A stretch of DNA of 64,000 nucleotides, taken from contig NZ_JAKZGR010000015.1 of NCBI RefSeq assembly GCF_022549675.1, forward strand, positions 54,879 to 118,878, written 5' to 3'. A program made the translations under genes and the position numbers. The notes beneath the pieces were generated by a model that saw only the letters and a program-made list of their open reading frames with translations, ran no database searches and was not told where the DNA came from. Shown here one piece after another: positions 54,183 through 63,776 of the stretch (position 1 is the first letter of the stretch; each line of letters starts with the position of its first letter). This stretch comes from Belliella kenyensis (GTDB lineage: Bacteria; Bacteroidota; Bacteroidia; Cytophagales; Cyclobacteriaceae).

Positions 54183-56813
54183 TTAAATGGACTCAAACAT
54201 CGTCTTTGCCTTATCAATTACAGGATCAAGACCCTCAAGTTTTTTTCCCCCCGCAGTTGCGAAAAACGGCTGTCCACCTCCTCCACCTTGAATTTCCTTA
54301 GCAAGTTCTCTTATAATCTGACCTGCATTCAGCCCTAAAGTACTGACTAAATGCTCATCAATGATGACAGCTATCTGTGGTTTACTATCTATGTCTGCTG
54401 CAAGGATAGCTATCAAATTTTTCACTTCATTTTTCAACTCAAAAGAAAGCTTCTTCAATGCATCCGCAGACGGCAAAGTTATCCTAGCAAATAGTTTACT
54501 CACTGACTCCCCTATCTCTACTTTGCCTATCAATTCGCTTTTTAATGAACTGGTTTGCTTTGCGTGAAGCACTTCGATCTCCTTTCTCAAATCATTTCTT
54601 TCTGCGATCAAACTTTCTACAGCTTTTCTCAGGTCTTTAGGAGCTTTGAGCAACTCTTGAATTTCCTTAACTACCTGAATATGATCATTGTAAAACTTTT
54701 CAGCTGCTAATGAAGTAATAGCTTCAATCCTCCTCACTCCTGAGGAAATAGATCCTTCAGATACAATTTTAAATAAACCTATATTACCAGTAGAAGTCAC
54801 ATGTGTACCTCCACAAAGCTCAACAGAAAAACTTGGATCAAATGTAATAACTCTCACAAAGTCACCATATTTTTCCCCAAACAAAGCCGTTGCGCCTAAC
54901 TTTTTAGCATCTTCGATAGGGACATTTCGCTGCTCATTGAGAAAAATATTCTCTCTGATTTTTTCATTTACAATACCTTCTACTTGGGCTATTTCTTCTT
55001 CCGATAATTTCGCAAAATGAGCAAAATCAAACCTAAGAAGCTCATCGTTCACAAAAGAACCTTTCTGCTGCACATGATCACCCAATACCTGCTTTAAGGC
55101 AGCTTGTAGCAAGTGTGTAGCTGTATGATTGCTCATTGTCAATTTTCGCTTTTGAACGTCGACATGAGCGACAAAAGTAGCAGATGGATCCTCAGGCAAT
55201 TTATCGACAAAATGCACGATCAAGTCATTTTCCTTTTTCGTATCTATTACCCTGATGTTTTCTTTGGTACTGATCAATATCCCCGTATCACCTACTTGGC
55301 CACCACTTTCCGCATAGAATGGTGTTTTGTCCAATACTAATTGGAAACGATCGCCTTTTTTATCTTTGATCTTTCTGAATTTGACCAATTGACTTTCACA
55401 GGATAGTTCATCATATCCTACAAACATCACACCTTCTTCATCTCTTACTGATACCCAGTCACCTGTCTCTTGCTCAGCTGCGGCACGTGACCTGTTCTTT
55501 TGCACTTCCATTTCAGCTGTAAAACCCGCTTCATCTACAGAGAGCCCATTCTCCCTGGCAATCAATGAAGTCAAATCCAATGGGAAACCAAATGTGTCGT
55601 ACAATTCAAAGGCGGTCTTTCCATTGATGATACCGTGCCCCTGCTTCTTCAAATCTTCTGTGATTTGATCGAGTATTTTCAATCCATTGTCCAATGTTCT
55701 GAGGAAAGAAGCTTCTTCCTCTTGGATTACTTTAGCGATAAAATCTTGCTGAGAAGCCACCTCAGGGAAGATCTCTCCAAAACTCTCCGCTATCAAAGGC
55801 ATCAACTCATGCATAAATGGCTTTTGAAATTCCAAAAATGTATATCCGTATCTCACTGCCCTTCTTAGAATTCTTCTAATCACATATCCAGCCTTATTAT
55901 TGGATGGCAATTGACCATCAGCTATGGTAAATGCAATCGCTCGGATGTGATCTACAATCACTCTCATAGCGACATCTATCTTTTCGTTTTCACCATACTC
56001 CTTGCCCGATTTAAGTTCCAAGACATGGATGAAAGGCATGAAAATATCAGTGTCATAGTTCGAAGATTTTTGTTGTATGGCTCTCACCAAACGCTCGAAA
56101 CCCATACCAGTATCTACGTGCTTTGCTGGAAGTTCCTTTAGGGAGCCGTCACTCAGCCTATTGAACTGCATGAAGACCAAATTCCAAATCTCAATTACTT
56201 GTGGGTGATCATTATTGACTAGATCAAATCCACTGATCTGACTCCTCTCTTCTTCTGATCTCAAATCAATATGAATCTCTGAACATGGACCACAAGGACC
56301 AGTATCCCCCATCTCCCAGAAATTATCTTTTTTTGAACCAAAAATAATCCTGTCTTCCGAAACTATATGTTTCCAAAGATCAAAGGCCTCCAAGTCTTTA
56401 TCCAATCCATCTTGCTGATCTCCACCAAAAACTGAGACGTAGAGCCTGTCTTTGGGTAATTGATATACTTCAGTGAGCAATTCCCAAGCCCATTCAATCG
56501 CTTCCTTCTTGAAATAATCACCAAAAGACCAATTACCAAGCATCTCAAACATGGTATGATGGTAGGTATCCACACCAACTTCTTCTAGGTCGTTGTGCTT
56601 CCCTGATACACGCAAACATTTTTGGCTATTTGCGACTCTTTTAACTTTTGGTATTTCATTTCCTAAGAAAAAATCTTTGAATTGATTCATGCCTGCATTG
56701 GTAAACATCAGCGTGGGATCATTCTTGACCACTATCGGTGAGGAAGGCACATATTGATGCTGTTTGGTTTGAAAAAACTCAATGTAGGTACTTCTAACTT
56801 TCTTTGCTTCCAT
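54183..56813 (-). CDS. alaS: Alanyl-tRNA synthetase
   Basis: The 876-residue class II synthetase attaches alanine to tRNA-Ala. The N-terminal aminoacylation domain has FTNAGMNQFKDFFLG and GDTGPCGPCSEIH; the editing domain is marked by SNHTATHLLQAAL and the zinc ligands in CGGTHVTSTG; the C-terminal part has a coiled coil followed by the C-Ala domain ending EIQGGGGGQPFFATAGGK. All expected landmarks are present and length is normal. It is transcribed divergently from the M23 gene. Confidence 0.96.
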   Translation of the reverse strand: MEAKKVRSTYIEFFQTKQHQYVPSSPIVVKNDPTLMFTNAGMNQFKDFFLGNEIPKVKRVANSQKCLRVSGKHNDLEEVGVDTYHHTMFEMLGNWSFGDYFKKEAIEWAWELLTEVYQLPKDRLYVSVFGGDQQDGLDKDLEAFDLWKHIVSEDRIIFGSKKDNFWEMGDTGPCGPCSEIHIDLRSEEERSQISGFDLVNNDHPQVIEIWNLVFMQFNRLSDGSLKELPAKHVDTGMGFERLVRAIQQKSSNYDTDIFMPFIHVLELKSGKEYGENEKIDVAMRVIVDHIRAIAFTIADGQLPSNNKAGYVIRRILRRAVRYGYTFLEFQKPFMHELMPLIAESFGEIFPEVASQQDFIAKVIQEEEASFLRTLDNGLKILDQITEDLKKQGHGIINGKTAFELYDTFGFPLDLTSLIARENGLSVDEAGFTAEMEVQKNRSRAAAEQETGDWVSVRDEEGVMFVGYDELSCESQLVKFRKIKDKKGDRFQLVLDKTPFYAESGGQVGDTGILISTKENIRVIDTKKENDLIVHFVDKLPEDPSATFVAHVDVQKRKLTMSNHTATHLLQAALKQVLGDHVQQKGSFVNDELLRFDFAHFAKLSEEEIAQVEGIVNEKIRENIFLNEQRNVPIEDAKKLGATALFGEKYGDFVRVITFDPSFSVELCGGTHVTSTGNIGLFKIVSEGSISSGVRRIEAITSLAAEKFYNDHIQVVKEIQELLKAPKDLRKAVESLIAERNDLRKEIEVLHAKQTSSLKSELIGKVEIGESVSKLFARITLPSADALKKLSFELKNEVKNLIAILAADIDSKPQIAVIIDEHLVSTLGLNAGQIIRELAKEIQGGGGGQPFFATAGGKKLEGLDPVIDKAKTMFESI

Positions 56814-56854
56814 GTAAGCTTTTGACTATGTTCGGATTATATTTTCAAATTTTA

Positions 56855-56862
56855 TATATTTG
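56855..56862 (+). promoter_or_regulatory. -7 element upstream of the M23 peptidase gene
   Basis: TATATTTG fits TAnnTTTG exactly, 74 nt before the ATG at 56937, in the divergent region with alaS. A -33 TTG at normal spacing is not obvious. Confidence 0.4.
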
Positions 56863-56936
56863 CAGTCCTCTCAGCGTTAATTGACGAAGAAGCCTCCAAG
56901 GCTTGCAAAATTAGAATAATTACTATTGAAATTATA

Positions 56937-57914
56937 ATGAGTAGAATAAAATATTACTATGACCCAAAGACCTGTAAATACGAAAGGTATCAGCGTAGCA
57001 AATGGGACATAACTTTAAACACACTCGGCTTCTTATCTTCATCCTTAATTCTAGCTGTTGGAATATTGATCATTTTCAATTTTTATTTTGATAGTCCCAA
57101 AGAATTGATTCTTAAAAAAGAGAATAAAGAACTTCGCTATTATTACGAGCTGATGGAGACTGATGTAGTGCAAATGTCAAAGATGCTCAGTGATCTCCAG
57201 CAAAGAGATGATAACTTGTATAGAGTGATTTTTGAAACAGAGCCAATACCTTCAGAAATTAGAAAAGCTGGAATAGGTGGAGTAGATCGCTACAGAGAGA
57301 TTAGAGAGAAAGGATTGAATCCAGAAAAGTTGATAATCGATCTGAGGTCAAAAGTAGATAATCTTAAGAGACAATTGTATGTACAGAACGTCAGTTATGA
57401 TGAAGTTTCGAATCTAGCTCTGAACAAGGAGGAGTATTGGGCCTCCATCCCAGCGATTCAGCCTATAGTCAATGAAGAATTGACCCAGCTAGCTTCGGGA
57501 TTTGGAAGCAGATTGCATCCTATTCTAAAAGTTCGAAAAATGCATACTGGAGTGGATTTTTCTGCTCCTCAAGGCACTCCTATCTATGCAACAGGTGATG
57601 GTGTAGTCTCTGATGTCAAAACTGTCTTTGGTGGTTATGGTAAATATATTGAGATCGATCATGGTTTTGGCTTCGTAACTAGGTATGCTCATATGCACGA
57701 ATTCAAAGTAAGGAAAGGACAAAAAGTAAAACGTGGGGATCAAATAGGAACAGTGGGGAATACTGGATCTTCTACGGCACCACATGTTCACTATGAAGTG
57801 ATCAAAGATGGGAACTTTGTAAATCCAGTTCACTATTTATTCAAAGACCTAGAGCCTAGTGAATACGAGAAGATTCTTGAGCTTGCTTCTCAGGAGAATC
57901 AGTCCTTGTCTTAA
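56937..57914 (+). CDS. M23-family peptidoglycan metallopeptidase
   Basis: A 325-residue membrane-anchored endopeptidase. One hydrophobic segment at residues about 24-46 is followed by a coiled-coil region (ELILKKENKELRYYYELMET). The LytM domain covers about 175-310 with the zinc ligands in KMHTGVDF (His and Asp) and the HVHYEV block near 293. It cuts peptide cross-links in the cell wall or activates amidases, as for other proteins of this type. The position next to alaS is common for the family in Bacteroidota. A terminator follows 9 nt after the stop. Confidence 0.92.
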   Translation: MSRIKYYYDPKTCKYERYQRSKWDITLNTLGFLSSSLILAVGILIIFNFYFDSPKELILKKENKELRYYYELMETDVVQMSKMLSDLQQRDDNLYRVIFETEPIPSEIRKAGIGGVDRYREIREKGLNPEKLIIDLRSKVDNLKRQLYVQNVSYDEVSNLALNKEEYWASIPAIQPIVNEELTQLASGFGSRLHPILKVRKMHTGVDFSAPQGTPIYATGDGVVSDVKTVFGGYGKYIEIDHGFGFVTRYAHMHEFKVRKGQKVKRGDQIGTVGNTGSSTAPHVHYEVIKDGNFVNPVHYLFKDLEPSEYEKILELASQENQSLS

Positions 57915-57923
57915 AATTCACAG

Positions 57924-57967
57924 CCCTCATGTCCGCCATATTTCAGACATGAGGGTCTTTTTTTTTA
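57924..57967 (+). terminator. Intrinsic terminator after the M23 gene
   Basis: CCCTCATGTC (57924-57933) pairs perfectly with GACATGAGGG (57946-57955), followed by TCTTTTTTTTT. It ends the single-gene M23 unit. Confidence 0.92.
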
Positions 57968-58021
57968 TATCCTTGTATTAAAGAAAATCTAAAATAGAAA
58001 CAGGCTGCTCTCTGTTCTACT

Positions 58022-58702
58022 TCAAAAAATCCGCTTCGGCTTGTAAAGTAGGTTTACTTTAGCCGTATCATAAAGGATTTGTTCAGAGGAAGAAGTTGGT
58101 GTTTGATATCCATTCCCTATCTCTCTGAATACTTGAATCAATCCACCTCCACTTGAATTAAAAATATTTACTCCTCCGGAACCATCAGGAATAACTCGGC
58201 TCATGAACGCTGTGTATGAGCTTGCCGGAAGGCTTGGTATGTAGGGAAAACTTGCTTTCATAATCGAAGTATTTTTCATCAGATTCATTTCCAGTCTAGT
58301 CTTGTACACTGGTGTAGAAAGTACTTGTCGTTTGAGTTCATCCTCCGTAGGAAAAGGCCTAACTTCAATCATATCCAATTCACTTTCTCTTGGAATCAGT
58401 ATAACTTCACTAGCCAATGCATCCAAACTAATCTCCATTTGCTTGAATTCGTAGCTAACGTGACTAAATGTAATCTTTGCCTGGTCTTTTACTTTCAATG
58501 TAAACTCACCTTTTTCGTTTGATACATCTTGACCATTTGGAAAGTAAACATGAACCCCTTCAATTGGTAATCCTGTCACTTGGTCGATCACTTTGGCGTT
58601 CCAGACTTTTTCCTCTTGATTGGGGATAAAAAAAAGCATCAATAGTATAATATTCAACATATATCTGACTTTATTGCTGAACCAATATCTGATAAAGGAC
58701 AT
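58022..58702 (-). CDS. Carboxypeptidase-regulatory-like domain protein
   Basis: A 226-residue exported protein with a hydrophobic N-terminus (MLNIILLMLFFIP). Residues about 35-100 are the CarboxypepD_reg-like fold (WNAKVIDQVTGLPIEGVHVYF, then KGEFTLKVKDQAKITFSHVSYE) seen at the start of TonB-dependent receptors and in small Bacteroidota surface proteins. The rest has no known domain; it contains a Gly-rich GGVNIFNSSGGGL. A second ATG at 58660 may be the real start since it opens the signal peptide. Single gene. Confidence 0.72.
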   Translation of the reverse strand: MSFIRYWFSNKVRYMLNIILLMLFFIPNQEEKVWNAKVIDQVTGLPIEGVHVYFPNGQDVSNEKGEFTLKVKDQAKITFSHVSYEFKQMEISLDALASEVILIPRESELDMIEVRPFPTEDELKRQVLSTPVYKTRLEMNLMKNTSIMKASFPYIPSLPASSYTAFMSRVIPDGSGGVNIFNSSGGGLIQVFREIGNGYQTPTSSSEQILYDTAKVNLLYKPKRIF

Positions 58703-58812
58703 TGTGAATCAATCAATTATAATCAGATTTAACTATTAATAAGAAAAAAATTCCTGATTTTAGATTTCTTAATAATTCAAACATTTAAACAACACACTTC
58801 TTAATCCCGCTG

Positions 58813-59745
58813 CTAGAATAGCTCAAGGTCTCCGATACTATAATTCCATTCTTTTGAAAGTTCAGAAACTTGACTAAGATCAAAATTCAGAGCCTTAACA
58901 GTCAAAACAGGCCCAAAGGGAATTTTCCAAAACTTTCCAAGTTTTTGAAAAAGATGCACATCGCCATTAAGTGCACAACTTGTAAAATGAACCGTTTCTT
59001 GAATTTTTCTTAATTTATCCCTCAAAGAATTTAGCTCAATTTCAACCCCATTTTTTAAGACAAAAAAATCAACAATTCTTAATTCTCGTAAACCTTTTGA
59101 TATTTTGAATCTATAAATCAGTAGATAAGTAGCATAATCAGTAGCAAATTCATATTTGAAAAGAGGGTTTTCAAAATATCGCCACTTGATGTAGGCTAAA
59201 GAATATGAAGTACTTATTCCACATTTTGAATTATTAAAATCATAAAACCCTAATTTTTCAAAGTCAACAATAGGCTGACAATCTATTGATTGCGAGTTCT
59301 TAGGAAAAATATGATTGAACTGAATTGCTAGATTTACCTTCCCTAATTTCCTCCAACCTAGTTTGAGATATCCAGGTAGACTTTTTTTGTTTGGTGTGTT
59401 GAAAATAAATTGAAATCCATCATCTGCTGCTTTCTTTGCAAGCTGTTTGGTCAGCCTACTGAAAATCCCCTGACCTTGCATTTCTGGTAAAACAGCAGTG
59501 TCTACAGCTCTTAAAGCATCCAAACTTTTTGAGTTTTGAAGCCATCTCCACCTCAAAAATGCCCTAACTCCTACTAGTTTTTCATTGACTTCAGCAACTA
59601 TTACCAATGACTTTCCAAATGGATTACGCTCATGCTTCCACCTCCATAAGTCCTCAGACTTTGGAATCAATCCTTCTCCGAGGCTTGCTTTTAATAATTC
59701 TACAATTTGGGGGATATCTTCTTGTTGAGCTTCTCTGAAATTCAT
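58813..59745 (-). CDS. GNAT-family N-acetyltransferase
   Basis: The 310-residue protein has the GNAT fold at its N-terminus: FREAQQEDIPQIVELLKASLG, then AVDTAVLPEMQGQGIFSRLTKQLAKKA with the acetyl-CoA Q-G-x-G-x-F pattern, and FIFNTPNKKSLPGYLKLGWRKLG. The C-terminal ~150 residues form a second region with no clear motif but could be another GNAT half. The substrate is unknown. It is 18 nt after the glycoside-hydrolase-like gene, on the same strand. Confidence 0.8.
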   Translation of the reverse strand: MNFREAQQEDIPQIVELLKASLGEGLIPKSEDLWRWKHERNPFGKSLVIVAEVNEKLVGVRAFLRWRWLQNSKSLDALRAVDTAVLPEMQGQGIFSRLTKQLAKKAADDGFQFIFNTPNKKSLPGYLKLGWRKLGKVNLAIQFNHIFPKNSQSIDCQPIVDFEKLGFYDFNNSKCGISTSYSLAYIKWRYFENPLFKYEFATDYATYLLIYRFKISKGLRELRIVDFFVLKNGVEIELNSLRDKLRKIQETVHFTSCALNGDVHLFQKLGKFWKIPFGPVLTVKALNFDLSQVSELSKEWNYSIGDLELF

Positions 59746-59763
59746 TCAAATCTAGTTTTGTTT

Positions 59764-61422
59764 CTATGGTAGAGACTTGATTTCAAAAACTTGACCTCTA
59801 GATTCATTCCCATACCTGTCTATGAAAGTAAGCACTACATACTTAAAATTGAGATCTTGAGCATTCAAAGATATTACATTACCATGTCTTTCATTTAGTC
59901 GGATTTTTTTGATTTGAAAATCTTCAGGCTTGAGATTCAGTTGCTCGAGACTATTGGATCCGTAAATATTAGCAAACCTAAAAGAAGAATCTAGCCCTTT
60001 TTCAAAGTAAAATTGGTACTCCTGTTGAAATTTGACCAATTCACCCAAACTAGGCTTGGCGACTATACTATTTTGGTGAAGTAAGACAGCTGGAGTTATT
60101 GACTTCTGTGGATAAATATTCGATTTTAGAAGTTGAGCCACGTCTTTATTTTTGGTGTAAAGAGAAGTAGCAGAATAGAAAGCATTACCTGAAATCCCTT
60201 TTGTCCTCCGTGCATGATTGACTTGAAGAAGAATTTCTTGAGGATTATTCCAAGCCACATCAGCATTGTCACGAATTTTATAAGGGCCATTACCAATGTA
60301 AATCTTAGTCCTTCCTGCGTGATTTGCCCACCAATTGATCAATTCTCTGTGCGAGGCCAAATTGTAATCCATAGACCAATAAAGTTGCGGTATCAAATAA
60401 TCTACCCAGCCATTTCGGATCCAAGTGAGAGGATCAGCAAAAAGTTCATCATAATTTGTCACTCCAGCCTTAGTATTCGATCCGTTGGGATCTGCGCTTT
60501 TATTTCTCCAAACTCCAAATGGGCTAACACCAAATTGCACCCATGGCTTCTCTCCTTTTATCGTAGTGTATACCTCCTTGATTAAGGCATTCACATTTTC
60601 TCTTCTCCAATCATCTATACGTTGATTGGGTTGTGCATATTTCTTGTAAGTTTCAGTATCATTGAAAACTTCTTTATCTATCCTATAAGGATAGAAATAA
60701 TCATCAAAGTGTATGGCATCAATATCATAGTTCTGAACTACCTCTTTGATTACATTTACAAGGTGTCTCCGAACTTCTGGTAAGCCTGGATTGTAATAGT
60801 ACTTTGGGCCATATTTTATCATCCACTCAGGATGCTTTTTAAAATCATGCTCAGGACTCAATTGATCCGTCTTCAAATCAAATGTAGCACGATATGGATT
60901 CATCCAAGCATGAAATTCCATACCTCGTTGTTGAGCTTGTAAAATCATCCATGACAGCGGATCCTCTGTAGTAAATGGTTTTTTCCCTTGCTGACCAGTC
61001 AGGTACTTAGACCATGGAGCATATTTGGATGGATAAAATGCATCTCCTGCCGAGCGAATCTGTACTATCACTGCATTGAAATTCAGAGATTCATAATAAT
61101 CGAGAATAGCCATAAAATCAGCTTTCTGTTTTTCCCAACTATCAGAACCAGATTTTGGCCAGTCGATATTTGCGACAGTTGCTATCCAAACTCCTCTAAA
61201 CTCTCTATCTCTAGGTTTTAGATTCAATTCATATGTTTCGTAAAATTTCGAATTGGGAATTTTCTCAGGGAGAACTATAGGTGGATGTGTATTTGGACTA
61301 CCGATTGACTTGGGTGGTTGTGTAGAAGTCACTGGTGCCTTGGTAGTTTTACACGCCTGCACAAATACTAATACGACAATAGCTAAAACAAGTCTTCTGA
61401 AAATTTTACTATTAAGTTTCAA
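59764..61422 (-). CDS. GHL10-type glycosyl-hydrolase-like lipoprotein
   Basis: A 552-residue protein with lipoprotein signal (IFRRLVLAIVVLVFVQAC). The TIM-barrel GHL10 domain runs from REFRGVWIATVANIDWP through LNFNAVIVQIRSAGDAFYPS, FHAWMNPYRA, IDAIHFDDYFYPYR (likely acid residues) and LIPQLYWS to IGNGPYKI. The C-terminal ~110 residues look like a fibronectin III domain. It probably acts on peptidoglycan or another polysaccharide. I start at TTG 61422, which places the signal peptide at the N-terminus; no ATG occurs between it and the distant ATG 61524, which gives an unlikely extension. Confidence 0.82.
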   Translation of the reverse strand: MKLNSKIFRRLVLAIVVLVFVQACKTTKAPVTSTQPPKSIGSPNTHPPIVLPEKIPNSKFYETYELNLKPRDREFRGVWIATVANIDWPKSGSDSWEKQKADFMAILDYYESLNFNAVIVQIRSAGDAFYPSKYAPWSKYLTGQQGKKPFTTEDPLSWMILQAQQRGMEFHAWMNPYRATFDLKTDQLSPEHDFKKHPEWMIKYGPKYYYNPGLPEVRRHLVNVIKEVVQNYDIDAIHFDDYFYPYRIDKEVFNDTETYKKYAQPNQRIDDWRRENVNALIKEVYTTIKGEKPWVQFGVSPFGVWRNKSADPNGSNTKAGVTNYDELFADPLTWIRNGWVDYLIPQLYWSMDYNLASHRELINWWANHAGRTKIYIGNGPYKIRDNADVAWNNPQEILLQVNHARRTKGISGNAFYSATSLYTKNKDVAQLLKSNIYPQKSITPAVLLHQNSIVAKPSLGELVKFQQEYQFYFEKGLDSSFRFANIYGSNSLEQLNLKPEDFQIKKIRLNERHGNVISLNAQDLNFKYVVLTFIDRYGNESRGQVFEIKSLP

Positions 61423-61659
61423 GTTGGTTTTAAATATAATATGAACGATGAGCTCGATTTTGATTTTTGAACAAAATACCGTCCAAAAACGATGCAAGTA
61501 AAAAACTTGATTGATTACAAACAAGAAAACACGAATACATATTTAAAAACCCAACATTTAGCGGTAATTCCTGTTAGATAAATAGGAAATTTCACATGAT
61601 ACACATAAGATTTTCCAAATGATTCGTAAATTAAAGCTTTCACAATTAATTTAATTTTT

Positions 61660-63078
61660 ATGAGTAAAGAAAAAAAGTATAGTTTGTTCAATGATGTATG
61701 TGGCTTTGTAGATGATGCTGCAAAACACATGAATCTAAATCCTGGATTGATAGAACAGATCAAGCAGTGTAACAGTATCTACAAGTTCAACTTTCCACTC
61801 AGGCATGAAGATGGAACCTATGAAACATTGACTGGCTATAGGGTTCAGCATTCACACCACAAACTCCCCGTAAAAGGCGGTATAAGATACAGTGAGCATG
61901 TCAATGAAGACGAAGTCAAAGGACTTGCTGCCTTGATGACGTACAAGTGTGCGTTAGTAAATGTCCCATTCGGAGGAGCAAAAGGTGGGGTAAGGATAGA
62001 TCCCTTGAAATACAATGAAAATCAGCTGGAGAAAATCACAAGAAGATATACTTCAGAATTGATCAAGAAAAAGTTCATAGGTCCAGCTATAGATGTCCCA
62101 GCTCCTGATTATGGCACAAGTGCTAGAGAAATGGCGTGGATAGTGGATACTTATGAAGCTTTCAACCCTGAACTTATCAATGCCAAAGGCTGTGTAACAG
62201 GTAAGCCTCTATCACAACACGGGATAGACGGAAGAACAGAAGCTACTGGTCAGGGGGTGTTTTTTGGAATACGAGAGGCCGTACGAGTAGAAGAAGATAT
62301 GAAAGTTTTGGGTCTGAGCACTGGCATGAAGGGTAAGACTGTAATCATACAAGGCTTAGGAAATGTAGGATTTTATTCTGCAAAATACATTCAAGAGGCA
62401 GGTGCAAAAATAGTTGGTGTAGCAGAGTGGAATGGTGGAATCTATGACCCAGACGGTATAGATGTAGAAGCTTTGAAATCATTTCAATTAAAAAACAAAG
62501 GCTTCAAGGGATATACCAAAGGAGAATTCATAAAAAACAGCTTGGAAATGTTGACCTATGATTGCGACATCTTAGTACCTGCTGCCTTGGAAAATCAAAT
62601 CACCAAAGACAATGCAAAAGCTATCAAAGCCAAAATCATTGCCGAAGCTGCAAATGGTCCTGTAACGCAAGAGGCTGAAAAAACACTGCTTGAAAGGGGA
62701 ATAATGGTTATTCCAGACATGTACCTGAATGCAGGAGGTGTTACTGTTTCATACTTTGAGTGGTTAAAAAATCTTTCGCGAGTTTCTTTCGGAAAGCTTG
62801 AAAAGCGATATGATATGGAGAAGTATGATAAGCTTTTGAAAACAATAGAAAATGCTACAGGCGAAAGGTTCACGGATCAAGAAAAAGACCTCTTGATCAA
62901 AGGGGCTTCTGAAAGGGATTTGGTGCTTTCAGGACTAGAAGAGACCATGGTAGAAGCATATCATGCAATGAACAAAACCCGAAAAGACAAAAACATCCAA
63001 AGTTTAAGAACTGCTGCATTTATTCTTGCTATAGAAAGAATAGCCGTGAGTTATATGGATTTGGGAATTTTCCCTTAA
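61660..63078 (+). CDS. Glu/Leu/Phe/Val dehydrogenase, probably glutamate dehydrogenase
   Basis: The 472-residue enzyme oxidatively deaminates an amino acid, most likely glutamate, with NAD(P)+. The substrate site is KGGIRYSEHVNEDEV, the catalytic lysine is in VPFGGAKGGVRIDP, and the nucleotide-binding fold begins KTVIIQGLGNVGFYSAKYIQE. The end NLSRVSFGKLEKRYD is typical for the NAD-linked glutamate dehydrogenase group. Length is a little above the usual 420-430 for that group because of an insert of around 30 residues near 180-200. A terminator follows. Confidence 0.92.
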   Translation: MSKEKKYSLFNDVCGFVDDAAKHMNLNPGLIEQIKQCNSIYKFNFPLRHEDGTYETLTGYRVQHSHHKLPVKGGIRYSEHVNEDEVKGLAALMTYKCALVNVPFGGAKGGVRIDPLKYNENQLEKITRRYTSELIKKKFIGPAIDVPAPDYGTSAREMAWIVDTYEAFNPELINAKGCVTGKPLSQHGIDGRTEATGQGVFFGIREAVRVEEDMKVLGLSTGMKGKTVIIQGLGNVGFYSAKYIQEAGAKIVGVAEWNGGIYDPDGIDVEALKSFQLKNKGFKGYTKGEFIKNSLEMLTYDCDILVPAALENQITKDNAKAIKAKIIAEAANGPVTQEAEKTLLERGIMVIPDMYLNAGGVTVSYFEWLKNLSRVSFGKLEKRYDMEKYDKLLKTIENATGERFTDQEKDLLIKGASERDLVLSGLEETMVEAYHAMNKTRKDKNIQSLRTAAFILAIERIAVSYMDLGIFP

Positions 63079-63103
63079 GACACACATAATCTTTGTCATT
63101 TTT

Positions 63104-63138
63104 AAAAAAAAGAGGCTCTTGGGAGTCTCTTTTTTTTT
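63104..63138 (+). terminator. Intrinsic terminator after the dehydrogenase gene
   Basis: AGAGGCTC (63111-63118) pairs with GAGTCTCT (63123-63130; one G-T pair), with an A-run before and a T-run after. It lies 26 nt behind the stop codon. Confidence 0.85.
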
Positions 63139-63169
63139 AAGAATATAAGAGCTATGGTATTAAATGGCG

Positions 63170-63296
63170 CTTGCTAAAAAAGTCTCGGGTATGGCAACAA
63201 ACCAGCCAGTCTTGTTCAAAATAGCCGAATGAAGATGTATGCTTATCATTTGAATAAATAAAGAAGATGGTATACCTAAGCAAACTTGCTAAAAAA
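63170..63296. repeat. 12-bp direct repeat bracketing about 100 bp
   Basis: CTTGCTAAAAAA occurs at 63170-63181 and 63285-63296. The stretch between holds no convincing gene. The right copy coincides with the end of the RHS-like fragment. It may be the scar of an insertion or deletion. Confidence 0.4.
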
Positions 63297-63504
63297 AATT
63301 CAAGCCTGCAAAGGGCATCGGGTTAGTTCCAGCCGTGGCTCCATCTATCACTACACTTGAGGCATTGTTTGCCAAATTGGTGATCAGCTGTGCAAAGGCT
63401 GACCCTGGGGTTCCTGTGGTACTCGGATCCAGATATTTCACATAAACTTCCGCATCAATTGAATCCTTACGATTGTTGGATCGTGTGTAAATGATCGTTA
63501 TTTC
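63289..63504 (-). pseudogene. Fragment of an RHS-type (DUF6443-like) surface protein
   Basis: The minus strand is open from 63504 to a TAG at 63289 (about 71 residues), without a start codon at a sensible place. The piece reads IIYTRSNNRKDSIDAEVYVKYLD, then FAQLITNLANNASSVVIDGA and GTNPMPFAGLNFF. From memory this matches the segment of Bacteroidota RHS/DUF6443 proteins that lies before the 'PKAYLNWLVFD' block, so both ends of the gene are missing. It lies downstream of another RHS 3' end in the same direction, as orphan RHS cassettes often do. Confidence 0.6.
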
Positions 63505-63574
63505 TTACTAAAAATATAATAGGGAAACTTTGGACAGTTAGTGAAATGGTGAAGTTTATCTTGATCAATTCCTC

Positions 63575-63665
63575 TTACTTTTTGTCTTGACACAAAAAGT
63601 AACAAAAAAGTCAAGACGGAGAAATCCTATCCACGCTACAGGCCACCACTGGCCCGGATCTCCGT
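63575..63665. repeat. Composite inverted-repeat element near RHS fragments
   Basis: Three inverted repeats follow each other. TTACTTTTTGT (63575-63585) pairs with ACAAAAAGTAA (63592-63602). GTCTTGAC (63584-63591) pairs with GTCAAGAC (63610-63617). ACGGAGAAATCC (63616-63627) pairs with GGATCTCCGT (63656-63665) with a bulge, enclosing GGCC...TGGCC. The GC-rich core differs from the AT-rich surroundings. I recall similar sequence near RHS genes in Cytophagales genomes but cannot search for copies. Confidence 0.65.
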
Positions 63666-63776
63666 CATCCCACCCGCAAGCATGAAAAACAGTTTGAGGA
63701 AATATAACCAACATTAGATTGGAAGTTTAATGCTGATACTTGTGGTCTTAGAATGTACCTGATTCATTTCTTTTGG

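Noticed and set aside
63163..63231. A 22-codon ORF starting ATGGCGCTTGCTAAA
   Set aside because: Short, with no coupling to a neighbour and located in the repeat-rich end region; it overlaps the left copy of the direct repeat and has no support as a gene.
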